This document shows positions 50,228-59,568 of a stretch of DNA of 64,000 nt, piece by piece. The notes under the pieces are model-generated. The model made no database searches. It was not told where the DNA came from and saw only the letters and a program-made list of their open reading frames with translations. A program made the translations under genes and the position numbers. Source of the DNA: Promicromonospora sukumoe 327MFSha3.1 (GTDB taxonomy: Bacteria; Actinomycetota; Actinomycetes; Actinomycetales; Cellulomonadaceae); contig NZ_ARQM01000014.1 in assembly GCF_000385135.1 (NCBI RefSeq), positions 186,001 to 250,000 on the forward strand, given 5' to 3'. Every line of letters starts with the position of its first letter. Within the stretch, counting starts at the first letter, position 1.

Positions 50228-52599
50228 CGACCGCGAACAAGTGGCTGCGGCCCGAGCCGTTCCGTAACCCGTGGCGCGCCGTGGCCGTGGCGCTCCTTCC
50301 CCTGATGATCCTGGGCCTGCTCATCTCGGCCCTGTGGAACCCGCAGGACCGGCTCGACACCGTCAAGGCCGCGATCGTGAACCTCGACGAGCCGGTCGAG
50401 GTCCAGGGCCAGACCGTGCCGCTCGGCCGCCAGCTCGCCGCGGGCCTCGTGAGCGGCGGCGAGACCGCCGACGCCGCGGCCGGTGAGGCGGCGGCCATCC
50501 CTGCCTCCGACGCGAGCTACGACTGGGAGATCTCCGACGAGGAGACCGCCGCCGCCGGCCTGGCCGACGGCACCTACGCCGCGGTCATCACGATCCCCGA
50601 GGACTTCTCGGCGGCCGCGACCTCGTTCAGCGGCGACGACCCGGACAAGGCGGAGCAGGCGACCATCGACGTCGCCACCGCCCCCGACGGCCGCGTGCTG
50701 GACGACGCCCTCGCACAGGTGGTGGCGCAGACCGCCACCGGCGTGCTCGGCAGCACCCTGACCGAGACCTACGTGGACAACGTGCTCGTCGGCTTCTCCA
50801 CCCTCTCGGAGGAGCTGGGCAAGGCCGCCGACGGCGCCTCGCAGCTCGCCGACGGCGCGAACGAGGCCGGCAAGGGCGCGCAGCAGCTGGCTGACGGTGC
50901 CGGTGAGCTGGCCGACGGCGCGACCGAGGCGGGCAAGGGCGCGCAGCAGCTCGCCGAGGGTGCCCACCAGACGTCGGACGGTGTGTCCGGGGTCGGCGCC
51001 GGGGTGTCCAGCCTGGCCGGCGGTGCCGGCCAGTGGGCCTCGGGCGCGGACCAGTGGGCGGCCGGTGCGGACCAGGCAGCGGCGGGCGTGAACCAGCTCG
51101 CGGCCGGCGCGGGGCAGTCTGCTGCCGGTGCCTCCGACCTGGCATCCGGTGCGGACGACCTCGCGACCGGTGCGAAGGGTGTCGACAAGGGGGCGAAGGC
51201 GCTCGCAGGCGGCCTCGCCGAGACCTCGGCGAAGCTTGAGGGCACTGGTGGCACCCCTGGGCCGGCCGCTGCGGCGACCCAGCTCGCCTCGGGCGCGTCC
51301 GAGGTGTCCGGCGGGGTGTCCGACCTGGTCGATGGGATGGAGCTGGCTTGTGCCACTCCTTCGCTCGACCCCCGCCTGACCGCCCTGTGCGACCAGCTGC
51401 CGGAGCTCAAGAAGCTCGAGGCGGGTTCCGAGCAGGTCGCTGGCGGTATCAGCGGTCTGGCCGGGACGCCCGGCGCTAAGCCCACGGGCCTCTACGAGCT
51501 GACCGCAGGTATCTCGGGTCTGGCTGGCGGTGGTGCCGAGCTCGCTGGTTACACCGGTCAGGTCTCCAGTGGTGCCTCGCAGCTGGCCGACGGCACGCAC
51601 CAGCTCGCCGGTGGCCTGGACGAGCTCTCGACCGGCGCCGACCAGGCGGCCGGCGGCGTGAGCGAGCTGTCCGCCGGAGCGCGTGAGCTCTCCACCGGGG
51701 CCGGCGGCATCTCGTCCGGCGCCAACCAGCTCGCGACCGGTGCCAACCAGCTCGCCGCGGGCTCCAGCCAGCTCGCCACGGGCGTGGACGGCCTGGCCGG
51801 CGGCGTCACCGAGCTCGGCTCGGGCACGAGCCAGCTCGCGACCGGCGTGGGCGGCCTGGCCGACGGTGTCGGCGAGCTGGCCGGCGGCGCGCAGGACCTG
51901 TCCGACGGACTGGGGCAGGCGACCGAGGAGATCCCGTCGTACACGGAGCAGGAGCGCAAGTCCCTGGCCTCCGTCGTGGCCGACCCGGTCGCGACCGACG
52001 GCGAGGTCACCGACCTCAACACCGGTGCCACGGGCCCGATGTTCGCGGTGCTGGCGCTCTGGCTCGGCGCCCTCGCGCTGATGATCGTGTTCCCGCCGGT
52101 GCCGCTGCGCGCCCGCGGCTCGACCCGTGGTGCGCTGCGCCTCACGCTCGGCACGTTCGTGGTCCCGGCCGCGATCGGCCTGGGCACGGGCCTCGCGACC
52201 GGCGCGATCCTGGCCGGCCTCGAGGGGCTCGGCGTCGGTGGCTGGCTCGCCACGATGGGCTTCGGTGCGCTGGTCTCGGTCGCGTTCGTCGCGGTCAACC
52301 AGGCGCTCGCGGCGGCGCTCGGGCACGTCGGGCGGGGCATCAGCCTGCTGGTCGCGGTGCTCGTCATCGCCACGGGTGTGGTGTCCACCGCGCCGAGCGT
52401 GCTGGAGGGCCTGGCCGGGTTCCTCCCGGTCGGCCCGAGCCTCGCCGGCCTGGTCCGGCTCGTCGAGCCCGGCACGGGCGGCGTCGCGATGGCGACCGCC
52501 GCGGTGGTCCTGTGGGCCGTCGCCGGGATCACGATCACGGCGCTGATGGTGGCGCGCGAGCGCACCGTCCGGGCGGCGGACCTCCTCCGCACCGCCTGA
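50224..52599 (+). CDS. YhgE/Pip family membrane protein
   Basis: 791 aa. One N-terminal membrane segment (VAVALLPLMILGLLIS) is followed by the conserved YhgE region (DTVKAAIVNLDEPVEVQGQTVPLGRQLAAGL). Residues 195-600 form a very long repetitive region with heptad-like ASQLADGA, GAQQLADGAGELADG and GANQLATGA units. Five more membrane segments complete the C-terminal Pip/ABC-2-like part. Such proteins often pair with MMPL transporters and span the wall region. Translational coupling to the MMPL gene (ATGA) supports a joint export complex. A 25-bp-stem hairpin follows. Confidence 0.88.
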   Translation: MTTANKWLRPEPFRNPWRAVAVALLPLMILGLLISALWNPQDRLDTVKAAIVNLDEPVEVQGQTVPLGRQLAAGLVSGGETADAAAGEAAAIPASDASYDWEISDEETAAAGLADGTYAAVITIPEDFSAAATSFSGDDPDKAEQATIDVATAPDGRVLDDALAQVVAQTATGVLGSTLTETYVDNVLVGFSTLSEELGKAADGASQLADGANEAGKGAQQLADGAGELADGATEAGKGAQQLAEGAHQTSDGVSGVGAGVSSLAGGAGQWASGADQWAAGADQAAAGVNQLAAGAGQSAAGASDLASGADDLATGAKGVDKGAKALAGGLAETSAKLEGTGGTPGPAAAATQLASGASEVSGGVSDLVDGMELACATPSLDPRLTALCDQLPELKKLEAGSEQVAGGISGLAGTPGAKPTGLYELTAGISGLAGGGAELAGYTGQVSSGASQLADGTHQLAGGLDELSTGADQAAGGVSELSAGARELSTGAGGISSGANQLATGANQLAAGSSQLATGVDGLAGGVTELGSGTSQLATGVGGLADGVGELAGGAQDLSDGLGQATEEIPSYTEQERKSLASVVADPVATDGEVTDLNTGATGPMFAVLALWLGALALMIVFPPVPLRARGSTRGALRLTLGTFVVPAAIGLGTGLATGAILAGLEGLGVGGWLATMGFGALVSVAFVAVNQALAAALGHVGRGISLLVAVLVIATGVVSTAPSVLEGLAGFLPVGPSLAGLVRLVEPGTGGVAMATAAVVLWAVAGITITALMVARERTVRAADLLRTA

Positions 52600-52617
52600 C
52601 CGTACAGCCGCTCCACC

Positions 52618-52671
52618 GAGTGCGGGATGGTCGCCCTTCCAGTTGGCTGGAGGGGCGACCATCCCGCACTC
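52618..52671. terminator. 25-bp-stem hairpin with 4-base loop
   Basis: Arms 52618-52642 and 52647-52671 pair fully except for one G-T wobble, around TTGG. It lies between the convergent YhgE gene and a small minus-strand gene and overlaps the latter's stop codon. Confidence 0.85.
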
Positions 52672-53044
52672 AGTCGTTCTGGACCCGGCGCAGCCGGCCG
52701 GCCGTGTCCGGCCAGGGCACGTGCGTCGGTTCCAGCGGGACCAGGGCCTTGGCCAGGAACGCGTCGCGCAGCACGATGCCGGCGGGCGAGAGCTCGCTGA
52801 TCGCCAGCTCGACGCCCGCGCCGTCGAGCAGCCAGTGCTCCGCGAGCTCGCGCAGGCCACGATCGAGCACCAGCTCCTCGGCCGCGTGGTAGTCCTGCGC
52901 GTCGCCGACGGCGTGGCCGAGGCGGTTGCGCGGGATCACGTCGGCGTAGTCGTCGGTCACGGGCTCGAGGTAACCGACGGTCTCGCCGTCCTCCCGAGTG
53001 ACCGCGAGCCAGGTGTCGACTGGGGCTGTCTCCGGCATCGTCAT
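52670..53044 (-). CDS. Hypothetical protein, 124 aa
   Basis: A soluble, acidic protein (VDTWLAVTREDGETVGYLEPVTDDYADVIPRNRLGHAVGDAQDYHAAEELVLDRGLRELAEHWLL) that I cannot place in a named family. A beta-rich first half and a helical second half are suggested. The end (VPLEPTHVPWPDTAGRLRRVQ) is typical of conserved actinobacterial proteins of unknown function. TATGGT lies 6 bases before the ATG, supporting an independent leaderless transcript. The stop lies inside the preceding hairpin's right arm. Confidence 0.7.
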   Translation of the reverse strand: MTMPETAPVDTWLAVTREDGETVGYLEPVTDDYADVIPRNRLGHAVGDAQDYHAAEELVLDRGLRELAEHWLLDGAGVELAISELSPAGIVLRDAFLAKALVPLEPTHVPWPDTAGRLRRVQND

Positions 53045-53108
53045 GGCTCGACCATAGGGTCGCCCACCGCGCTGGTGCCCGCTGTTTTCCGGCCCGGCGC
53101 GGCGGACC

Positions 53109-54485
53109 TCAGCCCAGGTCGGACTTCCGGATCAGGCCGTGCACGCCAACCGTCCGGTCGACGACCTGCGAGACCGCGAAGTCGGCCGCCGCCGAGAGGT
53201 AGGCGTAGGCCACAGCCCGGTCCAGGCCGTGGTCGTGCTCCAGGAAGTCGAGCGCGTTCACGACGGCTCGGCGCATCGCGACGTCGAGGTCGCTGAGCTG
53301 GCCGTCCACCGCGCCGTCCGGGTCGGACAGGCCGATCGGGATCCACGCGTCCCGCGTCTCGGCGAACGGGTAGGAGTACGCGACCGAGGGCGCGTCCCCG
53401 GAGCCCGGCTTGCAGACGGTGAGCCGGAACGTGCCGCGCAGGGAGCCCTCCATCGCGGTGAGCGCCACCTCGCCGTCGCCCATCGCCATGTGCGGGTCGC
53501 CGACGTAGAAGAGGGCGCCCTCCGCGCTGACCGGCAGGTAGAAGGTGGAGCCGGCACCCAGGTGGCTGATGTCGATGTTGCCGCCACCGAGCGTCGGCGG
53601 GATCGAGTTGGCCTCGGGCGCGGTGAGCGCCGTCGTCTCGGCGTAGGCCACGCCCATCATCCCGAAGAAGGTCTTGAGCGGGAACCGCACTCGCCCGCGG
53701 CCCGAACCCATGGTCGCGTGGCCGCCGCGCACCTGGGCGAACACCGACACGTTGCCGTACTCGGTCGGGACGCCGGAGCCGCGCCCGTCGGTGCCGACGG
53801 GCGGCATCACCTCGTCGAGCGTGATGCCCGCCGGGGCGCCCGCCGCAGTCCGGGCCAGCGCGCCCTTGCCGTGCCGCGACGAGACCACGCCGTAGGGCAC
53901 GCGCGGCGTCGCCTCCAGCGTCTCGATCTTCAGCACGTCGCCCGGCTCGGCCCCCTCCACGAAGACGGGCCCGGTCACGATGTGCGGCCCGTCGACGTCG
54001 AAGTCGCGCGGCGTGCGGGAGTACCCGGTGGCGATCGCGGCGGCGTCCTCCAGCACCTCGCGGCGGTGGACGCCGTGCTCGGCGAAGTACGCGACCGGGT
54101 CGCGGCCCTGGTCCTCGAGGATGCCCTCGTGGGACACGGCGTCGATGGTGACGGTCTGCCCGGAGCGCATCCGGGTCACGGCGTCGGCGTGCACCGACGG
54201 GACGTAGCCCCACAGGACGTCGTCGACGTCCGAGCGCAGGTAGACGTCGCCGCGGATGCGACCCCGGCCGGGCTGCAGGACCCCGGAGTACCGCCCCGAG
54301 CCCTGACCGGCGCCCGCGCCCCGGCTCGCTGACAGGGTCGCGCCCGCGGCCGGCACCGCCGATCCGGCGGCCAGGGCCGACCCGGCCCCGACGCCCAGCG
54401 CGGCCTGCAGGAACCGCCGTCGGCCCAGCGCCGCGACCAGGGTCTCCGCTGCGGTTCGTCCGTCTCGGTGTCCGCGAAGTGTCAC
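53109..54485 (-). CDS. Tat-exported acetamidase/formamidase family protein
   Basis: 458 aa. AAGGAG about 10 bases before the GTG start and a Tat motif (ALGRRRFLQAALGVG) define the N-terminus. The FmdA_AmdA domain shows VTIDAVSHEGILEDQG, DGPHIVTGPVFVEGAEPGDVLKIETLEATPRVPYGVVSSRHGKGAL, ANSIPPTLGGGNIDISHL, and YVGDPHMAMGDGEVALTAMEGSL. In the family this domain hydrolyses formamide or acetamide to ammonia and acid; an exported form is less usual. The next gene upstream is an M20 amidase, but a hairpin separates them, so they are probably not one operon. Confidence 0.87.
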   Translation of the reverse strand: MTLRGHRDGRTAAETLVAALGRRRFLQAALGVGAGSALAAGSAVPAAGATLSASRGAGAGQGSGRYSGVLQPGRGRIRGDVYLRSDVDDVLWGYVPSVHADAVTRMRSGQTVTIDAVSHEGILEDQGRDPVAYFAEHGVHRREVLEDAAAIATGYSRTPRDFDVDGPHIVTGPVFVEGAEPGDVLKIETLEATPRVPYGVVSSRHGKGALARTAAGAPAGITLDEVMPPVGTDGRGSGVPTEYGNVSVFAQVRGGHATMGSGRGRVRFPLKTFFGMMGVAYAETTALTAPEANSIPPTLGGGNIDISHLGAGSTFYLPVSAEGALFYVGDPHMAMGDGEVALTAMEGSLRGTFRLTVCKPGSGDAPSVAYSYPFAETRDAWIPIGLSDPDGAVDGQLSDLDVAMRRAVVNALDFLEHDHGLDRAVAYAYLSAAADFAVSQVVDRTVGVHGLIRKSDLG

Positions 54486-54605
54486 GGGTCCACGCTCCTT
54501 CGGTCTGGGGCGCGGTCGGGCACCGCGCGATCCCGACGGTAGGAAGCGGAGATTTCGCCCGGATGTGCCGGTCGTTACGAGCCGCTACGCGCTGGGCCCG
54601 GCGAT

Positions 54606-54660
54606 CGACCATGCAGCTGCTGCCAACGAGTGTCTGCGACTGGCAGCAAGTGCATGGTCG
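54606..54660. terminator. 20-bp-arm hairpin after the M20 peptidase gene
   Basis: Arms 54606-54625 and 54641-54660 pair with two mismatches (CGACCATGCA and TGCTGCCA blocks) around a 15-base loop, 56 bases past the M20 stop on the minus strand. Confidence 0.75.
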
Positions 54661-54716
54661 GCAGATCGGGGCCGGCCCGCGGCAGACCACCCCGGCCGAG
54701 CACCGGAGCCCGCCCC

Positions 54717-56078
54717 TCAGTCGAAGTAGCGCACCACGTCGACCGGACCGCCCTGCGCGGCGAACTCCTCGTGCACGGCGGCGCGCAGTCCGGCGTCGGC
54801 CAGGTAGTCCAGCGCCGTCGCCGCGAGCCCGGCGGCGCTGTCCACGGCGGCCGAGACCGCCGCGGGGGTCGCGGCGGCGGCCGCGAACTCGGCGGTGTGC
54901 AGCGCGACGTCGGGCTCGGAGACCTGCACGAGCGGGTGGATGCCCGGGACGCGGAACGAGACGTTGCCGAAGTCGGTGGACGCGGCGAGCGTCTCCGAGA
55001 GCACGCCGGCCGGCAGCGGATCGCGCCCGCGGCGCCGCTGGGCCGCGACCCAGCGGCCGGTCAGCGCCTCGTTCGTGCGCACCGGGAGGCTCGGGTGCGC
55101 GCCGTCGTCCCAGGTGATCTCCACCTCGGTGCCGGTCATCAGGGCCGCGCCGCGGGCGATGTCGTCGAGACGGCGCGAGAGGTCGCGCAGGGTGTCCGGG
55201 TACTTGGACCGCGCGTACAGGTGCACCACCGCGCGCTCGGTGATGATGCTCGGCCGGGTGCCGCCCTCGGCGATCGTCGCGTGCACCCGGTCCACGGGCG
55301 GCATCTGCTGCCGCAGCAGGCCGATGCCCTGGTACGCGAGCGTGGCGGCGTCGAGCGCGTTGCGGCCCATGTACGGCTGGGCGGAGGCGTGCGCGGGCCG
55401 GCCGGTGAAAGTCCAGGTCAGCAGACGTCGGCCGAGCCAGACCTGGTCGGCGACGTCGAGCCCGTACGGGTGCACCATGATCGCGGCGTCGATCCCCTCC
55501 AGCGCCCCGTTGCGCGCCAGCACCTCCTTGCCGGAGTGCCCCTCCTCGGCGGGCGTGCCGAGCAGCACGACGCGCCCGGCGGGCACGCGCCCGGCGGCGT
55601 CGCCTGAGGTCAGCACCCGGTGCAGCGCGAGGAACGCGCCGACGCCGGACGCCGCGATGACGTTGTGGCCGCAGGCGTGGCCGATGCCGGGCAGCGCGTC
55701 GTACTCCGCGCAGATCGCGATCGTGGGGCCGGCGGCGTCGCCGACCTCGGCCCGGAACGCCGTCGGCACCCCGTGGGCGCCCAGCTCCGCCTCGACGCCG
55801 TGCCGCGCCAGCACCTCCACGAGCGTCGCCGAGCTGCGCACCTCCTCGAACGCCGGCTCGGGGTGCTCGTGCAGCCGCCGGACGATCTCCGCGAGGTCCG
55901 GCTCGAGCTCGTCCGCCGCCCGCTCGACGGCGGCGACCAGCTCGGCGGGCGCGCCGCCGTCGGGCCGGGCACCCTCCCCGTCGCCGGGCACCGCGGCGGC
56001 CAGGGCGGCCCGCCGTCCCGCGGTCTCGGCGACCAGGTGGTCCAGATAGGCGGTGCTGGGCGGGGTGGGGCGGTTCAT
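54717..56078 (-). CDS. M20 family amidohydrolase, AbgB-like
   Basis: 453 aa. Metal-binding motifs of M20D enzymes are present: HEHPEPAFEE, ICAEYDALPGIGHACGHNVIAASGVGA, LLGTPAEEGHSGKEVL, and the late STDFGNVSFRVPGIHPLVQ. The pattern is that of aminobenzoyl-glutamate hydrolase subunit B and related N-acyl amino acid hydrolases. ATG 56078 is chosen because TACGAT ends 7 bases before it. It diverges from an AbgT-family transporter, so together they would take up and split p-aminobenzoyl-glutamate or a similar amide (inference from the E. coli abg system). Confidence 0.87.
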   Translation of the reverse strand: MNRPTPPSTAYLDHLVAETAGRRAALAAAVPGDGEGARPDGGAPAELVAAVERAADELEPDLAEIVRRLHEHPEPAFEEVRSSATLVEVLARHGVEAELGAHGVPTAFRAEVGDAAGPTIAICAEYDALPGIGHACGHNVIAASGVGAFLALHRVLTSGDAAGRVPAGRVVLLGTPAEEGHSGKEVLARNGALEGIDAAIMVHPYGLDVADQVWLGRRLLTWTFTGRPAHASAQPYMGRNALDAATLAYQGIGLLRQQMPPVDRVHATIAEGGTRPSIITERAVVHLYARSKYPDTLRDLSRRLDDIARGAALMTGTEVEITWDDGAHPSLPVRTNEALTGRWVAAQRRRGRDPLPAGVLSETLAASTDFGNVSFRVPGIHPLVQVSEPDVALHTAEFAAAAATPAAVSAAVDSAAGLAATALDYLADAGLRAAVHEEFAAQGGPVDVVRYFD

Positions 56079-56085
56079 GCGGTCC

Positions 56086-56091
56086 ATCGTA
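56086..56091 (-). promoter_or_regulatory. Leaderless-type -10 element TACGAT (minus strand)
   Basis: On the minus strand TACGAT ends 7 bases before ATG 56078 of the M20 gene. The divergent AbgT promoter lies in the following 85 bases, which are AT-richer (GGAAAAATCACCCTTTACATTACGG). Confidence 0.5.
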
Positions 56092-56175
56092 TGGAGCGCG
56101 TTACACGACGGAAAAATCACCCTTTACATTACGGCCCTAGGCTGCCCGACCACCGGAGATCCGAGGGAGACCGCT

Positions 56176-57780
56176 GTGAGCAACGCTGCTTCGCCCGTCC
56201 GACCGTCCCGCACGGACAGGTTCCTGGGTGCCGTCGAACGGCTCGGCAACCGGCTGCCCGAACCGTTCACGCTCTTCCTGATCCTGTTCCTGGTGATCGC
56301 GCTCGTCTCGACGTTCATGGCGCTCGCCGGCGTGACCGTGCAGGTCCCGGGCGCCGAGGAGGTCACAGAGATCCAGGGCCTGTTCACGCCCGAGGGCATG
56401 ACCTGGTTCACGCAGAACATCGGCGCCAACTACATCGGCTTCCCGCCCCTGCTCACGGTGCTGACCATCTGGCTCGCCGTCGGCGTCGCGGAGAAGACGG
56501 GCCTGCTCGCCGCGGGCGTCCGCGTCGTCTTCGGCTCGGCACCCCGCTGGGCGCTGCCGTACGCCGTCGGGTTCGTGGGCGTGATGGGCTCCGTCATGTC
56601 CGACAGCGCGTTCATCGTCATCCCGCCGCTCGCGGCGCTCGTGTTCCGGGCGGCGGGCCGGCACCCGGTGGCGGGTCTGCTCGGCGGCTTCGCGGCGGCC
56701 GGCGCCGGCTACTCCACGAACATCGCCGTGACCAGCCTGGACGCGCTCTTCGCCGGCATCACCACGGCGGTCACCGAGATCCTGCCGAACCCCGGCGACC
56801 CCGTGAACCCGCTGTCCAACTGGTACTTCAACGTGGTCGCGGCGGTCGTGCTGTCCGTGCTCGCCGGGTTCCTCATCGACCGGGTCCTGGAGCCGCGCCT
56901 CGTCCGCCAGGGCGTCCCCGTCGAGGAGGCGCGCCTCGCCGGCACCGTGGTGCCCGACGGCGGGACGGCGCCCGGTGCGGGTGCGCACGACGAGCCCGCC
57001 GTCACCGCCGACCTCACGGCGACCGAACGGCGCGGACTGGCGTTCGCGGTCGGCTCCCTGCTGCTGGTCGCCGCGGTGCTCACCGTCGCGTTCGTGCTGC
57101 CCGGTTCCCCGTGGCGCAACGAAGACGGCGGGTTCCTGCCCGAGTCGCCGCTGCTCGGCTCGATCACCTTCGTCATCTTCGTGCTGTTCATGGTGCCCGG
57201 CGTGGCCTACGGCGTCGTGACCCGGTCGGTGACCTCGATGAAGGACGTGCCGCGGCTGCTGGAACAGTCCGTCAAGGACATGGCGGGATTCCTGGTCCTC
57301 GCGTTCGTGCTGGGCCAGTTCATCGCGCTGTTCAACTGGTCCGGCGTGGGCCAGTGGATCGCCGTGGCGGGCGCCGAGGGCCTGGAGTCGAGCGGCCTGA
57401 CCGGCTACGGCGCGATCATCGGGTTCCTGGCGCTCGCGTCCCTGCTGAACTTGTTCATCATCTCGGGCTCGTCGCTGTGGACCATCATGGCGGCCGTGTT
57501 CGTGCCGATGTTCGCGCTCATCGGCTACGAGCCCGGGTTCGTGCAGGCCGCGTTCCGCGTGGGCGACTCCGCGACGCAGATCATCACGCCCCTGAACCCG
57601 TACATGATCGTGCTGCTCACGTTCCTGCGGCGCTGGGAGCCGAAGGCCGGCCTGGGCACCGTGATCGCCCGGCTGCTGCCGTTCACCGTGGCCTTCTGGC
57701 TGGTGTGGGCGGCGATCCTGTCCGTGTTCTTCTTCCTCGACCTGCCGATCGGGCCGGGCAACGGGATCTTCCTGGACTGA
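56176..57780 (+). CDS. AbgT family p-aminobenzoyl-glutamate-type transporter
   Basis: 534 aa. It opens RFLGAVERLGNRLPEPFTLFLILFLVIALVS, then GVAEKTGLLAAGVRVVFG, GVMGSVMSDSAFIVIPPLAALVF and the late FIISGSSLWTIMAAVFVPMFALIGYEPGF and DSATQIITPLNPYMIVLL, as in AbgT/MtrF transporters with two re-entrant hairpins. Family members import p-aminobenzoyl-glutamate or export sulfonamides. The GTG start follows GAGGGAGA. It diverges from the M20 hydrolase and ends in a long convergent hairpin with purB. Confidence 0.9.
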   Translation: MSNAASPVRPSRTDRFLGAVERLGNRLPEPFTLFLILFLVIALVSTFMALAGVTVQVPGAEEVTEIQGLFTPEGMTWFTQNIGANYIGFPPLLTVLTIWLAVGVAEKTGLLAAGVRVVFGSAPRWALPYAVGFVGVMGSVMSDSAFIVIPPLAALVFRAAGRHPVAGLLGGFAAAGAGYSTNIAVTSLDALFAGITTAVTEILPNPGDPVNPLSNWYFNVVAAVVLSVLAGFLIDRVLEPRLVRQGVPVEEARLAGTVVPDGGTAPGAGAHDEPAVTADLTATERRGLAFAVGSLLLVAAVLTVAFVLPGSPWRNEDGGFLPESPLLGSITFVIFVLFMVPGVAYGVVTRSVTSMKDVPRLLEQSVKDMAGFLVLAFVLGQFIALFNWSGVGQWIAVAGAEGLESSGLTGYGAIIGFLALASLLNLFIISGSSLWTIMAAVFVPMFALIGYEPGFVQAAFRVGDSATQIITPLNPYMIVLLTFLRRWEPKAGLGTVIARLLPFTVAFWLVWAAILSVFFFLDLPIGPGNGIFLD

Positions 57781-57796
57781 TCCACCCCGTCCACCT

Positions 57797-57875
57797 CGCC
57801 GAAACGGAACGCCCGGTCCGGTTGCGCGCGGCGCAGGGCCTCGCGCACAACCGGACCGGGCGTTCCGTCTCGGCG
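57797..57875. terminator. 28-bp-arm convergent hairpin
   Basis: Arms 57797-57824 and 57848-57875 (ACGGAACGCCCGGTCCGGTT core) pair with a single mismatch around a loop of about 23 bases, between the convergent abgT-like and purB genes. Confidence 0.85.
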
Positions 57876-57885
57876 CCGGGACCGG

Positions 57886-59367
57886 TCAGTCGAGGTAGTC
57901 CTTGACGAGCTGCTCCGCCAGGCCCGTGTACGTCGCGGGCGTCAGCGCGGCCAGGCGCGCGGCGACGTCGTCGGGCAGGCCCAGGCCCGCGACGAACTCG
58001 CGCATGCGCGCGCCGTCGACCCGCTGGCCGCGCGTCAGGTCCTTGAGGCGCTCGTACGGGTTCTCCATGCCGGGCACGCCCGCGACCGAGGCCGCGCGCA
58101 TCGCGGACTGGACGGGCTCGCCCAGCACCTCCCAGTTGGCGTCGAGGTCCTCGCGCAGCAGGGTCTCGTTCACGGCCAGGCGGTCCAGGCCGCGCGACAC
58201 GTTGTCGATCGCGAGCAGGCTGTGCCCGAACGCCGGGCCGATGTTGCGCTGCGTCGTGGAGTCGGTGAGGTCGCGCTGCAGGCGGCTCGTCACCAGCGTG
58301 GCCGAGAGCGTGTCCAGCAGCGAGCACGAGATCTCGAGGTTGGCCTCGGCGTTCTCGAACCGGATGGGGTTCACCTTGTGCGGCATCGTGGACGAGCCCG
58401 TGGCCCCGGCGACCGGGATCTGCGTGAAGAACCCGAGCGAGATGTAGGTCCACACGTCGGTCGCGAGGTTGTGCAGGATCCGGTTGAAGCGGGCGACGTC
58501 GGCGTAGACCTCGGCCTGCCAGTCGTGCGACTCGATCTGCGTGGTCAGCGGGTTCCAGTCCAGCCCGAGGCCCTCGACGAACGCCTTCGACACCGCGGGC
58601 CAGTCGGCCGACGGCACGGCGACCGTGTGCGCGCCGTAGGTGCCCGTGGCGCCGTTCAGCTTGCCCAGGAACTCGGCGCCGTCGACCCGGCGGAGCTGAC
58701 GGCGCAGGCGGTGCGCCAGCACGGCGAGCTCCTTGCCGAGGGTGGACGGCGTGGCGGGCTGGCCGTGCGTCCGCGACAGCAGCGGCGCCGCGGCGTGCTC
58801 GCGCGCCATGTCCGCGAGCTGGTCGACGACGGCGGTCGCGGCCGGCAGCCAGACCTCCCGGACCGCGCCCCGCACCATCAGCGCGTAGGACAGGTTGTTG
58901 ATGTCCTCGCTGGTGCACGCGAAGTGCACCAGCTCGCTCGCGGCGGGGAGGCTGGTCTCGCCGAGCGCCTCCGGGGCGGCCGCGATGCGGCGCTTGATGA
59001 AGTACTCGACCGCCTTGACGTCGTGCACGGTCTCGCGCTCGATCTCGGCCAGCTCGGCGATCTCGGCCGCGCCGAACGTCGCGGGGATCGCGCGCAGGTA
59101 CTCGATCTCGGCCTGCGTCAGCGTGGGCGCACCCGGGACGACGGGCGCCGCGACGCCCTCCGCGCCGTTGCACAGCGTGATCAGCCACTCCACCTCGACG
59201 TGGATGCGCTCGCGGTTCAGCGCGGCCTCGCTCAGGTGGTCCACGAGCGGGGCGACGGCCTTGCGGTACCGCCCGTCCAGGGGGCCGAGCGCGATGGCGG
59301 GGCTCACCTCCGCGAGCGTGACGCGGGCGGCGGGGCTGGGCGTGGTGGTCTCAGGCACGTGCTCCAT
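57886..59367 (-). CDS. purB: Adenylosuccinate lyase
   Basis: 493 aa, the longer E. coli-like PurB class. It has ALGPLDGRYRKAVAPLVDHLSEAALNRERIHVEVEWL, ELVHFACTSEDINNLSYALM, SRTHGQPATPSTLGKELAV and the signature GATGSSTMPHKVNPIRFENAEANLEIS. It acts twice in purine synthesis, on SAICAR and on adenylosuccinate, releasing fumarate. ATG 59367 has GGGAG very close; the in-frame GTG 59358 with GGAG upstream is an alternative. It is monocistronic. Confidence 0.94.
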   Translation of the reverse strand: MEHVPETTTPSPAARVTLAEVSPAIALGPLDGRYRKAVAPLVDHLSEAALNRERIHVEVEWLITLCNGAEGVAAPVVPGAPTLTQAEIEYLRAIPATFGAAEIAELAEIERETVHDVKAVEYFIKRRIAAAPEALGETSLPAASELVHFACTSEDINNLSYALMVRGAVREVWLPAATAVVDQLADMAREHAAAPLLSRTHGQPATPSTLGKELAVLAHRLRRQLRRVDGAEFLGKLNGATGTYGAHTVAVPSADWPAVSKAFVEGLGLDWNPLTTQIESHDWQAEVYADVARFNRILHNLATDVWTYISLGFFTQIPVAGATGSSTMPHKVNPIRFENAEANLEISCSLLDTLSATLVTSRLQRDLTDSTTQRNIGPAFGHSLLAIDNVSRGLDRLAVNETLLREDLDANWEVLGEPVQSAMRAASVAGVPGMENPYERLKDLTRGQRVDGARMREFVAGLGLPDDVAARLAALTPATYTGLAEQLVKDYLD

Positions 59368-59568
59368 TCTCCCACGGGCGCGTCCCACCGCGGCTCGTCG
59401 TCCACAGGATCGACCCGCGTGACGGCGTCCCGGCGCCGCGAGCGCGACCACAGGGGACCGTTTCAGGTGTTCGTGCACAGGCAGGCTCGGTTGCCCGACG
59501 CCGGGCCGCTCGCCCGGCCTAACGTCTCCGGAGGACATAACCGGGAGACCGAGGGAGTGCGAGCGCCG

